A DNA stretch of 58,323 nt from Cellulomonas endophytica (lineage in GTDB: Bacteria; Actinomycetota; Actinomycetes; Actinomycetales; Cellulomonadaceae): assembly GCF_004123805.1 (NCBI RefSeq), contig NZ_RWJX01000024.1:1-58323 (forward strand), read 5' to 3'. Under the pieces are notes generated by a model. It was given only the letters and a program-made list of their open reading frames with translations, searched no databases and was not told the origin of the DNA. Both the position numbers and the translations under genes were made by a program. This document shows positions 32,387 to 41,780 of this stretch, piece after piece; positions within the stretch are counted from its first letter, which is position 1, and each line of letters opens with the position of its first letter.

Positions 32387-35278
32387 ATGCTCTCCGGCGT
32401 GACCGACCTCCTGTCCACCGTGCGCCGCGCGGCGCCGGCCGACGGCGCGGGGTCGGTCGTCGAGGCCGTCGCCGGCACCCGCGGCGGGCCGTCGCGGCCC
32501 CCGACAGGGGGCGCGGCGGTCCCGGCCACGGCCGCCCCGGCGGGGTGGACCGGTGGTGGCACGGCCGGGTCGGGCGCGTCGCACCGCCCGGACTGGTCGT
32601 GGCTGGAGGACCCGGCGGACGCGCCGACGCCCGAGACGCTCGACCGCGCGCGCCGGGCGGGTGCGCGCCTCCTGGCGGAGCACGGCGTCACCTACGGCGG
32701 GGACGCGGCGGACGGCGAGGACGCCTGGCGCCTCGACCCGGAGCCGGTCATCGTCGACGAGGCCGAGTGGGCGGGCCTCGACCGGGCGCTGCGTCAGCGC
32801 GCCGCGCTCCTGGACGCCGTGCTGCGCGACCTCTACGGCGGGCGCCGGCTGCTGCACGACCGGCTCCTGCCCCCGCACGTGGTGCTCCCCCACCCCGGCT
32901 TCCTCCGCGAGGTGGACGGCCTGCGCCTGCCGGGCCCGCGCGAGCTCGTGCTGACCGCCACCGACGTCGTCCGGGACAGCGCCGGCGGCTGGTGCGCCGT
33001 CGCCGACCGGACCCAGGCGCCGTCGGGCGCGGGCTACGCCATGGAGGACCGCCGCGTCGTGGCCCAGGTGCTGGCGGGCGTCTACCGGCAGGCGTCCATC
33101 GCCCGGCTCGGCCCGTTCTTCCACGCGCTGCGCGGGGCGCTGCAGGCCGCCGCCCCTGCGCCGCGGGGCGACGAGGAGCCGGGCACCACGGTGCTCCTCA
33201 CGTCCGGCGAGGCGAGCGAGACGGCGTTCGACCAGGCGTACCTCGCCTCCATGCTCGGGTTGCCACTCGTGGAGGGCGGCGACCTCGTCGTGCGGGGCGG
33301 TCGCCTGTGGCTGCGCGGCCTCGACGGGCTCGAGCGGGTCGACGTCGTCCTCCGCCGTGTGGACGCGGACTGGTGCGACCCGCTGGACCTGCGCAGCGGG
33401 TCCCGCCTCGGCGTCCCCGGTCTCGTACGGGCGGTCCGCGGCGGGGCCGTGAGCGTGGTGAACCCCCTCGGCTCGTCCGTGCTGGAGAACCCGGCCCTGC
33501 TGCGCTACCTGCCGCGCCTCGCACGGGCGGTGCTCGACGAGGACCTCGCGCTGCCCTCCGCCCCGACGTGGTGGTGCGGCGACGACGTGGGGCGGGCGCA
33601 CGTGCGCGCCCACCTCGACCGCCTCATCCTGCTCCCGACCGCCCAGGGCCCCGGCGTCGGGGCGGTGCTGGGCTGGACCCTGTCCGCCGCGCAGCGGGAG
33701 ACGCTGGCGGCCCGGATCGAGGCGGAGCCCTGGGCCTGGGTGGCGCAGGAGCCGGTCGGACCGTCGGGGCCGGTCGTCGACCTCGCCGCCGGCGCCGCCA
33801 CGGCCGAGGAGGTCGCGGGCATCGCCACGGCGGCGCCGGGTCTCGTCACGCCGCCCCCGGGCGCCACGGCCGAGGTGCGCGCCGCGGTGCTGCGGACCTT
33901 CGCGGTCGCGCACGAGGACTCCTACACCGTGATGTCCGGCGGGCTCGCGCGGCTGTCGGCCGGCGCCGTGGTGTCCTCCGCCCTGGGCGCCGCCGCCAAG
34001 GACGTGTGGGTGCTCGCCAACCCCGACGCGGCGCGGCCGGCGACGCAGGAGCTGCCGGTGGTCACCGAGCCCGGCGCGGGCCCCGGCCCCGGGGCGCGGG
34101 CGACCGCGCGGTCGGCCGGCCCCCTCGTCGAGGTCTTCGCCGACGGGCTGCACCGGGTCGGCGGCATCGCGCCGCGCACCGCGGAGAACCTCTACTGGTT
34201 CGGCCGCTACGCCGAGCGTGCGGAGGACCAGAGCCGGGTGCTGCGCGCGCTCGTCGACCGCTGGGACGACTTCCACCGCACGCCCTGGTCGGCGGGGGGG
34301 CGGGCGCTCCGGGACCTGCTCGTCGCGCTCGCGCCGGACGCCCTGCCGGACGGCCGCGCGGACGTCGGGCCCGACGGCCTGCTGCCCGCCCCCGCCCTGC
34401 GCGACCGGCTCCTCGACCCCGTCGCCGCCGGGACGGTCGCCACCTCGGTGCGGCGCACGCTGCGCGCCGCCGCGGCCGTGCGCGACCAGCTGCCGCCCGA
34501 CGCCTTCGCCCCCCTCGCCCGGGTGGAGCGCGCTCTGCGCGACGAGCGGCAGCGGCGCCGTGCCGACGGCAGCCGGGCGGCTCTGCCCGGGGGCGGCGCC
34601 GGGGTCACCGCCGGCATGCGGCCGACGCTCGAGCGGGTGCTGGAGGGCGTGCTGGCCGTCGCCGGCCTCGCGGCGGAGAGCCTCGTGCGCGACGCGGGGT
34701 GGCGCTTCCTGGACGCCGGACGCCGGCTCGAGCGCGCCCAGCACCTCGTCACCACGCTGCAGCGCACCGTCGTGGTGCGGCGGGCGCCGGCGGTCGACGA
34801 CCTCGTCCTGGAGTCCCTGCTCGGCGTCCACGAGTCGCCCATGACGTACCGGCGCCGGCAGCAGTCGGACGCGGGCGTGCACGTGGTGCCCCTGCTCGAG
34901 CTGCTGCTGCGCGACCGCACGAACCCGCGCTCCCTCGCCTACGGCCTGCGACGGCTCCGCGACGACCTGGGCGCCGTCCCCGTCGCGGGGCGTGCCCCCG
35001 ACCAGCGGGACCACCTCCTGGCCGACGTGGAGGACCTCGTCGAGGAGCTCGACACCGGCACGGTCGCCGAGGCGGTCACGGACGGCGGACGGCGGGACCG
35101 CCTCGACGAGGCCCTGGAGTCCATGCGCTGGCGGCTGCTGGCCGTCGGCGAGGAGGTCGAGCGCGTCCACTTCACGCGCGCCGCGGCCGCCCGGGCCCTG
35201 GAGGACCCCTGGGACGCGGGCGCCCTGCGCACCCCGGGCGACCCCGCCGCCACCGCCGGCACGGGGGGTCCCCGGTGA
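32387..35278 (+). CDS. Fused circularly permuted ATP-grasp and alpha-E domain protein
   Basis: A 963-aa protein joining two components usually made separately. The N-terminal ~510 residues are a circularly permuted ATP-grasp domain (type 2: LTATDVVRDSAGGWCAVADRTQAPSGAGYAMEDR, then SVVNPLGSSVLENPALLRYLP and ILLPTAQ). From about residue 590 comes the alpha-helical alpha-E domain (GIAPRTAENLYWFGRYAERAEDQSRVLRALVD to RWRLLAVGEEVERVHF). With the transglutaminase that follows, this is the conserved trio proposed from comparative genomics to make or handle a peptide-like tag. The true substrate is unproven. The ATG at 32387 has GGGGGTGGGGC upstream. Confidence 0.88.
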   Translation: MLSGVTDLLSTVRRAAPADGAGSVVEAVAGTRGGPSRPPTGGAAVPATAAPAGWTGGGTAGSGASHRPDWSWLEDPADAPTPETLDRARRAGARLLAEHGVTYGGDAADGEDAWRLDPEPVIVDEAEWAGLDRALRQRAALLDAVLRDLYGGRRLLHDRLLPPHVVLPHPGFLREVDGLRLPGPRELVLTATDVVRDSAGGWCAVADRTQAPSGAGYAMEDRRVVAQVLAGVYRQASIARLGPFFHALRGALQAAAPAPRGDEEPGTTVLLTSGEASETAFDQAYLASMLGLPLVEGGDLVVRGGRLWLRGLDGLERVDVVLRRVDADWCDPLDLRSGSRLGVPGLVRAVRGGAVSVVNPLGSSVLENPALLRYLPRLARAVLDEDLALPSAPTWWCGDDVGRAHVRAHLDRLILLPTAQGPGVGAVLGWTLSAAQRETLAARIEAEPWAWVAQEPVGPSGPVVDLAAGAATAEEVAGIATAAPGLVTPPPGATAEVRAAVLRTFAVAHEDSYTVMSGGLARLSAGAVVSSALGAAAKDVWVLANPDAARPATQELPVVTEPGAGPGPGARATARSAGPLVEVFADGLHRVGGIAPRTAENLYWFGRYAERAEDQSRVLRALVDRWDDFHRTPWSAGGRALRDLLVALAPDALPDGRADVGPDGLLPAPALRDRLLDPVAAGTVATSVRRTLRAAAAVRDQLPPDAFAPLARVERALRDERQRRRADGSRAALPGGGAGVTAGMRPTLERVLEGVLAVAGLAAESLVRDAGWRFLDAGRRLERAQHLVTTLQRTVVVRRAPAVDDLVLESLLGVHESPMTYRRRQQSDAGVHVVPLLELLLRDRTNPRSLAYGLRRLRDDLGAVPVAGRAPDQRDHLLADVEDLVEELDTGTVAEAVTDGGRRDRLDEALESMRWRLLAVGEEVERVHFTRAAAARALEDPWDAGALRTPGDPAATAGTGGPR

Positions 35279-36180
35279 GCCGCGTCTACGACCTCGTGCA
35301 CCGCACGCGCTACGCCTACGCCGCGCCGGTCACCACCTCCTACGGCCGCACGACGATGACGCCGCGGAGCCTGCCGGACCAGACGTGCGAGCGGACGACG
35401 CTGAGCGTGGAGCCCGAGCCCGCGGACACCACCGCGCACACGGACTTCCACGGCAACCGCACGACCTACTTCTCGGTGCTCACCCCGCACACGGAGCTCG
35501 TGGTGACGGCCCGCTCGCGGGTGGAGGTCCGGCGCACCCCGCCGGCCGTCGACGAGCTGCCCGCGGTCCCCTGGGAGGACGTCGCCGCCCGGGTGCGCGC
35601 CGGCGACGTCGGGGACGCGCTCCTCGCCGTGCGCGAGGGCGTGCTGCCGAGCGCGCACGTGACGTTCACCGACGCGGTGCGGGCGTGGGCCGCGCCGACG
35701 TTCGCACCCGGCCGGCCGCTGCGCGAGGTGCTCGTCGAGCTCGCCCACCGCATCCGGACCGAGCTGGAGTACCGCTCGGGGTCGACGACGGTGCACACGA
35801 CGCAGGACCAGCTCCTCGCGCAGCGGGCGGGCGTGTGCCAGGACTTCGCGCACCTCATGGTCGCCGCGCTGCGGATGCACGGGCTGCCCGCCCGCTACGT
35901 CTCCGGGTACATCGAGACGCGACCGCGCCCGGGGCGCCCGAAGCTCCGCGGCGCGGACGCCTCCCACGCGTGGGTGGCGGCCTGGCTGCCCGGGGCGGGC
36001 TGGGTGGACGTGGACCCGACGAACGACCGGTTCGTCGACGACCACTACGTCGTGCTCGGCTGGGGCCGCGACTACGACGACGTGCCCCCGCTGCGCGGCG
36101 TGATCTTCACGGAGGGCTCGGGGTCGCGGCTGACGGTCCAGGTCGACCTCGTGCCGGCGGGCGCGGAGCCCTTCGTCTGA
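35275..36180 (+). CDS. Transglutaminase-like cysteine protease-fold protein
   Basis: A 301-aa cytoplasmic protein. The N-terminal beta-rich domain (YDLVHRTRYAYAAPVTTSYGRTTMTPR) is typical of the transglut_N family. The core has the catalytic triad Cys188 (AGVCQDFAHL), His231 (DASHAWVAAW) and Asp247 (VDVDPTND). It probably acts as a peptidase or amide-transferase on the product of the ATP-grasp protein. Its GTG overlaps the preceding stop by GTGA, so it is translationally coupled. Confidence 0.93.
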   Translation: MSRVYDLVHRTRYAYAAPVTTSYGRTTMTPRSLPDQTCERTTLSVEPEPADTTAHTDFHGNRTTYFSVLTPHTELVVTARSRVEVRRTPPAVDELPAVPWEDVAARVRAGDVGDALLAVREGVLPSAHVTFTDAVRAWAAPTFAPGRPLREVLVELAHRIRTELEYRSGSTTVHTTQDQLLAQRAGVCQDFAHLMVAALRMHGLPARYVSGYIETRPRPGRPKLRGADASHAWVAAWLPGAGWVDVDPTNDRFVDDHYVVLGWGRDYDDVPPLRGVIFTEGSGSRLTVQVDLVPAGAEPFV

Positions 36181-36359
36181 GGTCCGGCGCGAGCGGGCAC
36201 GGCCGGGCCCGAGCCCGCGCCCGAGCACCGGGCAGCGCGTCCGGTTCGCGCGCGCGGGACGGCCCGAGGCGGCATGCTGTGCGCAGCCCGATCCGGTCGT
36301 CACCCGGACCGCGGGCAGGCAGCGTGAGCCCACCGCTGCCGCCGGACGAGGGGGACGCG

Positions 36360-38246
36360 GTGACGGGTCGTGAGTCGCTCGTCCACGTCCTCGACGAGTT
36401 CAGCTCGGTCGTCGTCGAGGACTTCGACGCGCCGGAGGTGCTGCGACGCCTCATGACCTCCGTGCTGCGGGTGGTGGAGGTCGACGCGGCCGGCGTCATG
36501 CTCGCCCTGCCCGACGGCGTGGTGCGCCACGTCTTCGCCTCCCACGACCTGTCGCAGCGGCTCGAGCGCCTGCAGGAGGAGATGCAGGACGGTCCCTGCA
36601 GGAGCGCCGTCGAGGAGCGGGCCGTGGTCGACCTCGCGGACGTCCGTGCCGAGGGCCGATGGCCCGGCTGGATGGAGGCGGCGGCCGACCTCGGGGTCCG
36701 CGGGCTCACCAGCGTGCCGCTCGTCGCCCGGGGACGGACCTGGGGCGTGCTCGACCTGTACCGTCGCGAGGCCCGGCGCCTGACCGAGGACGAGAGCCAC
36801 CTCGTGCAGCAGCTCGCCCGCCTCGCGGTCTCCTACCTCGTGGTCGCCGCGGACCGGGACGCCGCCCGCGAGGCGCGGGAGGAGCTCGCCCACCGGGCCG
36901 CGCACGACCCGCTCACCGAGCTGCCGCTGCGCTGGGTGCTGCACGAGCACCTGGAGCGCGCGGTGGCGCGGCTCGGCCGCTCCGGCGGCACCGCCGCGCT
37001 GCTGTTCCTCGACGTCGACGGCCTCAAGGCGGTCAACGACTCCTGGGGGCACCTCGCCGGCGACGAGCTGCTCCGCGCCTGCGCGCGCCGCGTCCGCGGC
37101 CGGCTGCGCAGCGCCGACGTCCTCGCGCGGATCGGCGGCGACGAGCTCGTGGTGCTCCTCGAGGACCTTCACGGTCCCGGCGAGGCGCTCGACGTCGCCG
37201 AACGCGTCGCCGCCGCCCTGCGGGAACCGCTGGACCTCGGTGACGTCGTCCTGCAGCCCTCGGCCAGCATCGGCGTGGCCTACCTGGACGCGGAGCAGAC
37301 GGCGGACTCCCTGCTGTCCCACGCGGACGCGGCCATGTACGTCGCCAAGCGCGCCGGCCGGGGCCGCATCGAGGTCTTCGTCGGCTCCGGGCCCGCGCCG
37401 CACGGAGCCGGCCCCTGGTCGGGGGACCACGACCGCGCGTCCGACGCCCTCGCGGCCGACCTGCGCGGGGCCCTGGCCGCCGGCCAGCTCCGCCTGCACT
37501 ACCAGCCGATCCGCGAGCTGCTCCCCGCCGCCCTCGTCGCCGGGGCGCCGCGGGTGGACGACCTCTGGGCCATGGAGGCGCTCCTGCGGTGGCACCACCC
37601 GTCGCACGGGGTGCTGGCCGCGGGCCAGTTCGTCGACCTCGCCGCCGAGCTCGGCCTGCTCGTCGAGATCGGGTCCTGGGTCGTCGAGGAGGCCTGCCGC
37701 CAGCTCGCGGCGTGGGACGCCGAGCTCGGCGCGCTGGCGCCGCCCCGGGTCTTCGTCAACGTCTCGGCCGAGGAGCTGGCGCGGCCCGGCCTCATCGAGG
37801 ACGTGGCGCGCGCGATGGCGACGCAGGGTCTGGGTCCCGACCGCCTCACCCTGGAGATCACCGAGTCGGGGCTGCTCGACGAGGGCGCGACGCGCGCGAT
37901 CGCCGAGCTCGAGGCGCTGCGGTGCGGCCTGGCGATCGACGACCTCGGCGCCGGGTGGTCCTCGCTCAGCCGCGTGCTCGACCTGCCCCGGGCCACCCTG
38001 AAGATCGACCGCTCGCTCAGCCTGGGCCTCGCCACGCGCTCGGAGGCGGCGGCCGTCGTCTCCGCGGTGCTGCTGCTGGGGCGCACGCTGGGCACCACCG
38101 TCGTCCTCGAGGGCATCGAGGACGCCGAGACGCTCGCGGCGGCCGCGCGCCTGGGCTGCACGCACGTCCAGGGGTACCACCTGGGCCGGCCGCAGCCGCC
38201 CGAGGAGCTCTCGCGCACCCTGCTCGAGGAGGCGGCGCGCCGCTGA
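36360..38246 (+). CDS. GAF-GGDEF-EAL protein (c-di-GMP metabolism)
   Basis: A 628-aa cytoplasmic protein with an N-terminal GAF sensor (about 10-175), a GGDEF domain (about 180-340) and an EAL domain (about 355-625). The cyclase signature is GGDEL (259-263) rather than GGDEF, so cyclase activity may be reduced or lost. The EAL side looks active: E406-A-L in AMEALLRW, NVS, EITESGLL, DDLGAGWSS and EGIED. Net phosphodiesterase activity is the best guess. I use the GTG at 36360, six bases after GAGGGGG; a GTG at 36324 is possible. A TCACCCG motif lies at 36300-36306. Confidence 0.9.
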   Translation: MTGRESLVHVLDEFSSVVVEDFDAPEVLRRLMTSVLRVVEVDAAGVMLALPDGVVRHVFASHDLSQRLERLQEEMQDGPCRSAVEERAVVDLADVRAEGRWPGWMEAAADLGVRGLTSVPLVARGRTWGVLDLYRREARRLTEDESHLVQQLARLAVSYLVVAADRDAAREAREELAHRAAHDPLTELPLRWVLHEHLERAVARLGRSGGTAALLFLDVDGLKAVNDSWGHLAGDELLRACARRVRGRLRSADVLARIGGDELVVLLEDLHGPGEALDVAERVAAALREPLDLGDVVLQPSASIGVAYLDAEQTADSLLSHADAAMYVAKRAGRGRIEVFVGSGPAPHGAGPWSGDHDRASDALAADLRGALAAGQLRLHYQPIRELLPAALVAGAPRVDDLWAMEALLRWHHPSHGVLAAGQFVDLAAELGLLVEIGSWVVEEACRQLAAWDAELGALAPPRVFVNVSAEELARPGLIEDVARAMATQGLGPDRLTLEITESGLLDEGATRAIAELEALRCGLAIDDLGAGWSSLSRVLDLPRATLKIDRSLSLGLATRSEAAAVVSAVLLLGRTLGTTVVLEGIEDAETLAAAARLGCTHVQGYHLGRPQPPEELSRTLLEEAARR

Positions 38247-38306
38247 CACGGTGACGGGTCCGGCGGGCCCGACGCCCGCGCGGGTGCCGACGACCCGCCG
38301 CCCGCG

Positions 38307-38867
38307 TCAGGCGCCCACGTCGTGGAGGTGGTGGCGGAGGTCGTGCAGGAAGTAGGCGCCGAGGCTCGCCACGGTGAAGTGCGAGCCGTTCGAGCGCAGC
38401 CCCGTGCGGTCCCACTGGTCCTCGCGCACGGCGTCGAACGCGGCGGCCGCCACCTCCGCCGCCGCCGCGATCTCGGCCGCGACGACCACCGGGTCCGCGA
38501 GGTCGTAGCGCTCCGCCAGCGCGGTCGCGTCCTGGTCCCAGTTCGGGAAGGTCGGCGCGTCCCTCTCGAGCATGAGCTCCAGCCGGCCGGTGAAGACGCG
38601 CAGGACGTCCCGGACGTGGGCGCCGTACTCCGTCGGCGACCACGTCGTGGGCGTGGGCCGGACCCGGGCGTCGGGGCGCGCGAGCGCGGAGTGCCACCGC
38701 GGCACGGTCGCGCGCACCGCCGCGCCGAGGTCCGTCGGCGCCACGTCCCCGGCCGCGGACCCGCACTCGGGGCACGGGCGCTCGAGGACCCAGGTCCAGT
38801 CCTTCAGGTCCGGCTCGGGCGTCACGGGCTGCTGCGGGGCGTCGGTCCCGGGTCCGGTGGTCTCCAT
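38307..38867 (-). CDS. DinB-like four-helix protein
   Basis: A 186-aa protein with an N-terminal CPECG pair and a DinB/MDMPI-like four-helix core: WTWVLERPCPEC, PTTWSPTEYGAHVRDVLRVFTGRLELML, LRSNGSHFTVASLGAYFLHDLRHHLHD. The His residues spread over helices (HVRD, HDLRHHLHD) suit the single metal site of this superfamily. Many actinobacterial members are thought to use small thiols or act in stress, but this one is uncharacterised. It converges on the EAL gene and diverges from the TetR gene. Confidence 0.8.
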   Translation of the reverse strand: METTGPGTDAPQQPVTPEPDLKDWTWVLERPCPECGSAAGDVAPTDLGAAVRATVPRWHSALARPDARVRPTPTTWSPTEYGAHVRDVLRVFTGRLELMLERDAPTFPNWDQDATALAERYDLADPVVVAAEIAAAAEVAAAAFDAVREDQWDRTGLRSNGSHFTVASLGAYFLHDLRHHLHDVGA

Positions 38868-39007
38868 GGCCGCACCGTAGCGAGCCGGTGCACGCCGCCG
38901 CTGGCGGTTGCGGGACGGTCACACCGAGCCGTGGCACGGGCCGTCGCCGGGATCCTGAGAGCAGGGCCCCCGACCGGGTGAGGGCGGCCCTCCCGGTGAC
39001 CATCTTC

Positions 39008-39032
39008 CTGACATCGCGTGCGACCATGTCAG
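39008..39032 (+). promoter_or_regulatory. Palindromic operator at the TetR gene start
   Basis: CTGACAT, 11-nt centre, ATGTCAG: a perfect 7+7 inverted repeat ending one base before the ATG at 39034. Its position fits autorepression by the TetR-family product. Confidence 0.65.
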
Positions 39033-39033
39033 C

Positions 39034-39774
39034 ATGCCGAAGATCATCGGGGGATCCCTGCACGAGCACCGCGAGCAGACGCGGCTGCGGCTCTTCGGCG
39101 CGCTGGCCCGGCTCATGGGCGAGCGGGGCTTCGACGCCCTCACCCTGGCGGAGATCGCGGCGGCCGCGGGCGTGGGCCGCACCGCCGTCTACAACCACTT
39201 CACCGACAAGGAGTCGCTCCTCGTCGGGTTCATCACGCACGAGACGGAGCACTTCGTCGGGCAGCTCCACCGGGCGATCGACGGGCTCGACGACCCGACG
39301 GACCAGCTGCGCGCCTACGTGCGCCAGCAGGTGCAGCTCAAGCGCGAGTACCACCTCGCCCCGGGGCCCGAGCTGCGGTCCGTGCTCTCCCGGGAGACGC
39401 AGGCGCGGGTGCGCGAGCACGTCGTGACCGTCGAGCGGCTGCTGCGCCGGATCCTCGCCGACGGGATCGCCGCCGGGACGCTGCCGGAGCAGGACCTCGA
39501 CACCACCGTGCCGCTGGTCAACGCGTGCCTGTCGGGGCGCGGCGTGCCCCACGAGGACGGCCCCGAGCGCCAGCGCGCCATCGCCGAGACCGAGGCGTTC
39601 GTCCTGCGGGCCGTCGGCGCCGCTGCCGGGTCCGCGGCCGTGGTCGTCGGCGCGTCGGACGTCGTGCGGGGCCTGCCCGACGTGGCGAGGGACGGCGGGA
39701 CGCCGGCGGACGCCGCTGAGCACGACGACGAGCAGGCCCGACGCGGGGCCGACGCGGCCGCCGGCGCCGCGTGA
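39034..39774 (+). CDS. TetR-family transcriptional regulator
   Basis: A 246-aa regulator with HTH at about residues 30-65 (GFDALTLAEIAAAAGVGRTAVYNHFTDKESLLVGF) and a helical ligand domain. The last ~45 residues are a flexible Ala/Asp-rich tail. A palindrome lies directly before its start. Its stop overlaps the GTG of the RNA methyltransferase gene (GTGA), so the two are coupled and the methyltransferase may be under its control. Confidence 0.9.
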   Translation: MPKIIGGSLHEHREQTRLRLFGALARLMGERGFDALTLAEIAAAAGVGRTAVYNHFTDKESLLVGFITHETEHFVGQLHRAIDGLDDPTDQLRAYVRQQVQLKREYHLAPGPELRSVLSRETQARVREHVVTVERLLRRILADGIAAGTLPEQDLDTTVPLVNACLSGRGVPHEDGPERQRAIAETEAFVLRAVGAAAGSAAVVVGASDVVRGLPDVARDGGTPADAAEHDDEQARRGADAAAGAA

Positions 39775-41267
39775 CGCCCCGGCCGGGCGGGGGCGGCGGC
39801 CGTCCCTCGGAGCGCCGCGAGGGTCGCGACGAGGCCCCGCGCAGCGGCACGGGTGGCGGTGGCGGGACCGGCGGACCCGGCGGGAGGGGCGGGACGGGCG
39901 GCCGATCCGGGACGGGTGGACCGGGTGCGACGGCCGGTCGACCCGCCTCGACCGGACGACCGGGCGCCACCGGACGACCGGGTGGTGGCGCGGTGGCCCG
40001 CGACGGCGACGGCCGGGACCCGGACCGGCGGGAGCCCCGCCCCGCACCCGCCGGTCGGCGCCCCGCCCCCCGCCACCGCCCGCCCGGCCACCACGAGCCC
40101 GGCCCCGGCCGGCGGGGCCCGCGACGACCGGACACCGCCGTCCCGACGAGCACCCTCGTCGAGCTGACGTTCCTGCCCGGGCTCGAGGGCGTGCTGCACG
40201 ACGAGGTCGTGGAGCACCTGGCCCCCCGCCGCCCGCCGCGCCCCGTCGCGGGCCGGGACGACGCGCTCCTCGTCGAGGTCGACGGCCCGCTGCGCCCCGT
40301 GCTCGAGCTGCGCACGGCGGTGTCGGCGTCGATCGCGCTGCACTTCGCGGTCCCGCGGCCCCGGTCGCTGACGAGCGGGGACCACCTCGCACGCGTCGTG
40401 GCCGCCGTGCGCGCTGCGCAGCTGGCCGCGGCCTCGTCGTCGTTCCGGTTCGAGGCCGCGGGCAAGGACTCGGCCGTCTTCGCGCGGCTCGCCCAGGAGG
40501 TGGCGGCGGCGATCGGCCTGCCCCACGACCCCGCGGGTGGCCGGCTCGTGCTCCGGGTCCGCCGCGGGGTGCTCGGCGGACCGGCACCTCGCGGCGGCGA
40601 CGCCGACCCCGGCTGGGACGTGCTCGTCCGGATCGGCCCGCGGCCCCTGTCGGCGCGCCGCTGGCGGGTCGTCGACTACCCCGGCGCCGCGAACGCGACG
40701 ATCGCCGCGGCCATGGCCCGGCTCGCGGGCGTGGTCCCCGAGGACCGGGTCGTCAACCTCATGGGCGGGTCCGGCACCCTCCTCGTCGAGCGGCTGCTCG
40801 CGGGTCCGGCGGCCTCGGCGGTGCTCGTGGACACCGACCCCGACGCCCTGGCGGCCGCCCGCGAGAACGCCGTCGCGGCCGGCCTGCGGGTGCTCGGCGC
40901 GTCCGACGCCCCCCGCACCGGGGTCCCGGTCGAGCTGCTCGCGGCCGACGCGACGGACCACGTCGGCCTGGCGACGGCCCTGGCCGGGACGGCGGCCGGC
41001 GGCACGGCGGACCTCGTGCTCGCCGACCCGCCGTGGGGCGGCCTACACGGCAGCCACGCCACCGCCGAGGCGCTGCACACCGGGCTGCTCCGCGCCGCGC
41101 ACGGCATCACGGTCCCCGGCAGCCGCCTCGCGGTGCTCACGCACGAGGTGCGCGTCATGGAGCGGTGCGTCGCAGCCGCCGCGCTGTGGTGGGAGCCCGT
41201 CGGGCCGCCCCTGAAGGTGTTCGCCAAGGGACACCACCCCCGCATCTGGGTCCTGCGCCGCCGCTGA
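39771..41267 (+). CDS. RlmL/Trm14-like RNA methyltransferase with THUMP-type N-domain
   Basis: A 498-aa protein. The first ~115 residues are Gly/Thr/Arg/Pro-rich low complexity (GTGGPGGRGGTGGRSGTGGP). Then comes a THUMP-like RNA-binding region (about 125-290, LVELTFLPGLEGVLHDEV) and a Rossmann methyltransferase (about 300-498) with SAM loop NLMGGSGTLL, acidic VLVDTDP and the N-methyltransferase motif DPPWG (Asp419-Gly423). It probably methylates a guanine or adenine base in rRNA or tRNA. The GTG at 39771 overlaps the TetR stop; a GTG at 39993 would remove most of the Gly-rich part. Confidence 0.82.
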   Translation: MTPRPGGGGGRPSERREGRDEAPRSGTGGGGGTGGPGGRGGTGGRSGTGGPGATAGRPASTGRPGATGRPGGGAVARDGDGRDPDRREPRPAPAGRRPAPRHRPPGHHEPGPGRRGPRRPDTAVPTSTLVELTFLPGLEGVLHDEVVEHLAPRRPPRPVAGRDDALLVEVDGPLRPVLELRTAVSASIALHFAVPRPRSLTSGDHLARVVAAVRAAQLAAASSSFRFEAAGKDSAVFARLAQEVAAAIGLPHDPAGGRLVLRVRRGVLGGPAPRGGDADPGWDVLVRIGPRPLSARRWRVVDYPGAANATIAAAMARLAGVVPEDRVVNLMGGSGTLLVERLLAGPAASAVLVDTDPDALAAARENAVAAGLRVLGASDAPRTGVPVELLAADATDHVGLATALAGTAAGGTADLVLADPPWGGLHGSHATAEALHTGLLRAAHGITVPGSRLAVLTHEVRVMERCVAAAALWWEPVGPPLKVFAKGHHPRIWVLRRR

Positions 41268-41284
41268 CCGGCGAGGATCCTCCC

Positions 41285-41743
41285 GTGGACGCGGACCAGG
41301 AGACGATGGACGACCCCTCCCCCGGTGACGGCACCGGCGACGTCACCGAGGGGGTGCAGGTGATCCTCCTCGACGCCCGGGACCGGGTCCTGCTGCAGCT
41401 GCGCGACGACATCCCGGACATCCCCTTCCCGGGGACCTGGTGCCTGCCCGGCGGCCACCTCGAGCCCGGTGAGAGACCGGCCGACGCCGCGGTGCGCGAG
41501 CTGCGCGAGGAGATGTCGGTGGACCTCGCGCCCGCCGACCTGCACCACGTGGTCTCGGCCCGGCGGTCCTACGGGCTCGAGCACACCTTCTGGGCGCACC
41601 TGGACGTCGACGCCGGGACGCTGCCGCTCACCGAGGGGCAGGCCGTCCGCTTCCACACCCTCGAGCAGGTCCGCGGCATGCGGCTGGGCTACGAGGACAC
41701 CACCGTCCTCGAGGACTTCTTCACCGCAGGGGACGGGCGGTGA
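41285..41743 (+). CDS. Nudix hydrolase
   Basis: A 152-aa protein with a complete Nudix box (GGHLEPGERPADAAVRELREEM, about residues 57-78: G-x5-E-x7-REUxEE). It hydrolyses a nucleoside diphosphate linked to another moiety; the substrate is not evident. The N-terminal strand is VQVILLDARDRVLLQLRDD. The GTG at 41285 has GAGGATCCTCCC upstream. The ATG at 41306 with AGGAGACG is the alternative and would remove seven residues. It follows the RNA methyltransferase by 17 bp. Confidence 0.9.
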   Translation: MDADQETMDDPSPGDGTGDVTEGVQVILLDARDRVLLQLRDDIPDIPFPGTWCLPGGHLEPGERPADAAVRELREEMSVDLAPADLHHVVSARRSYGLEHTFWAHLDVDAGTLPLTEGQAVRFHTLEQVRGMRLGYEDTTVLEDFFTAGDGR

Positions 41744-41780
41744 CGTCCCGGGGAGGACGACCGGCCGCTCCTGCCGCTGG

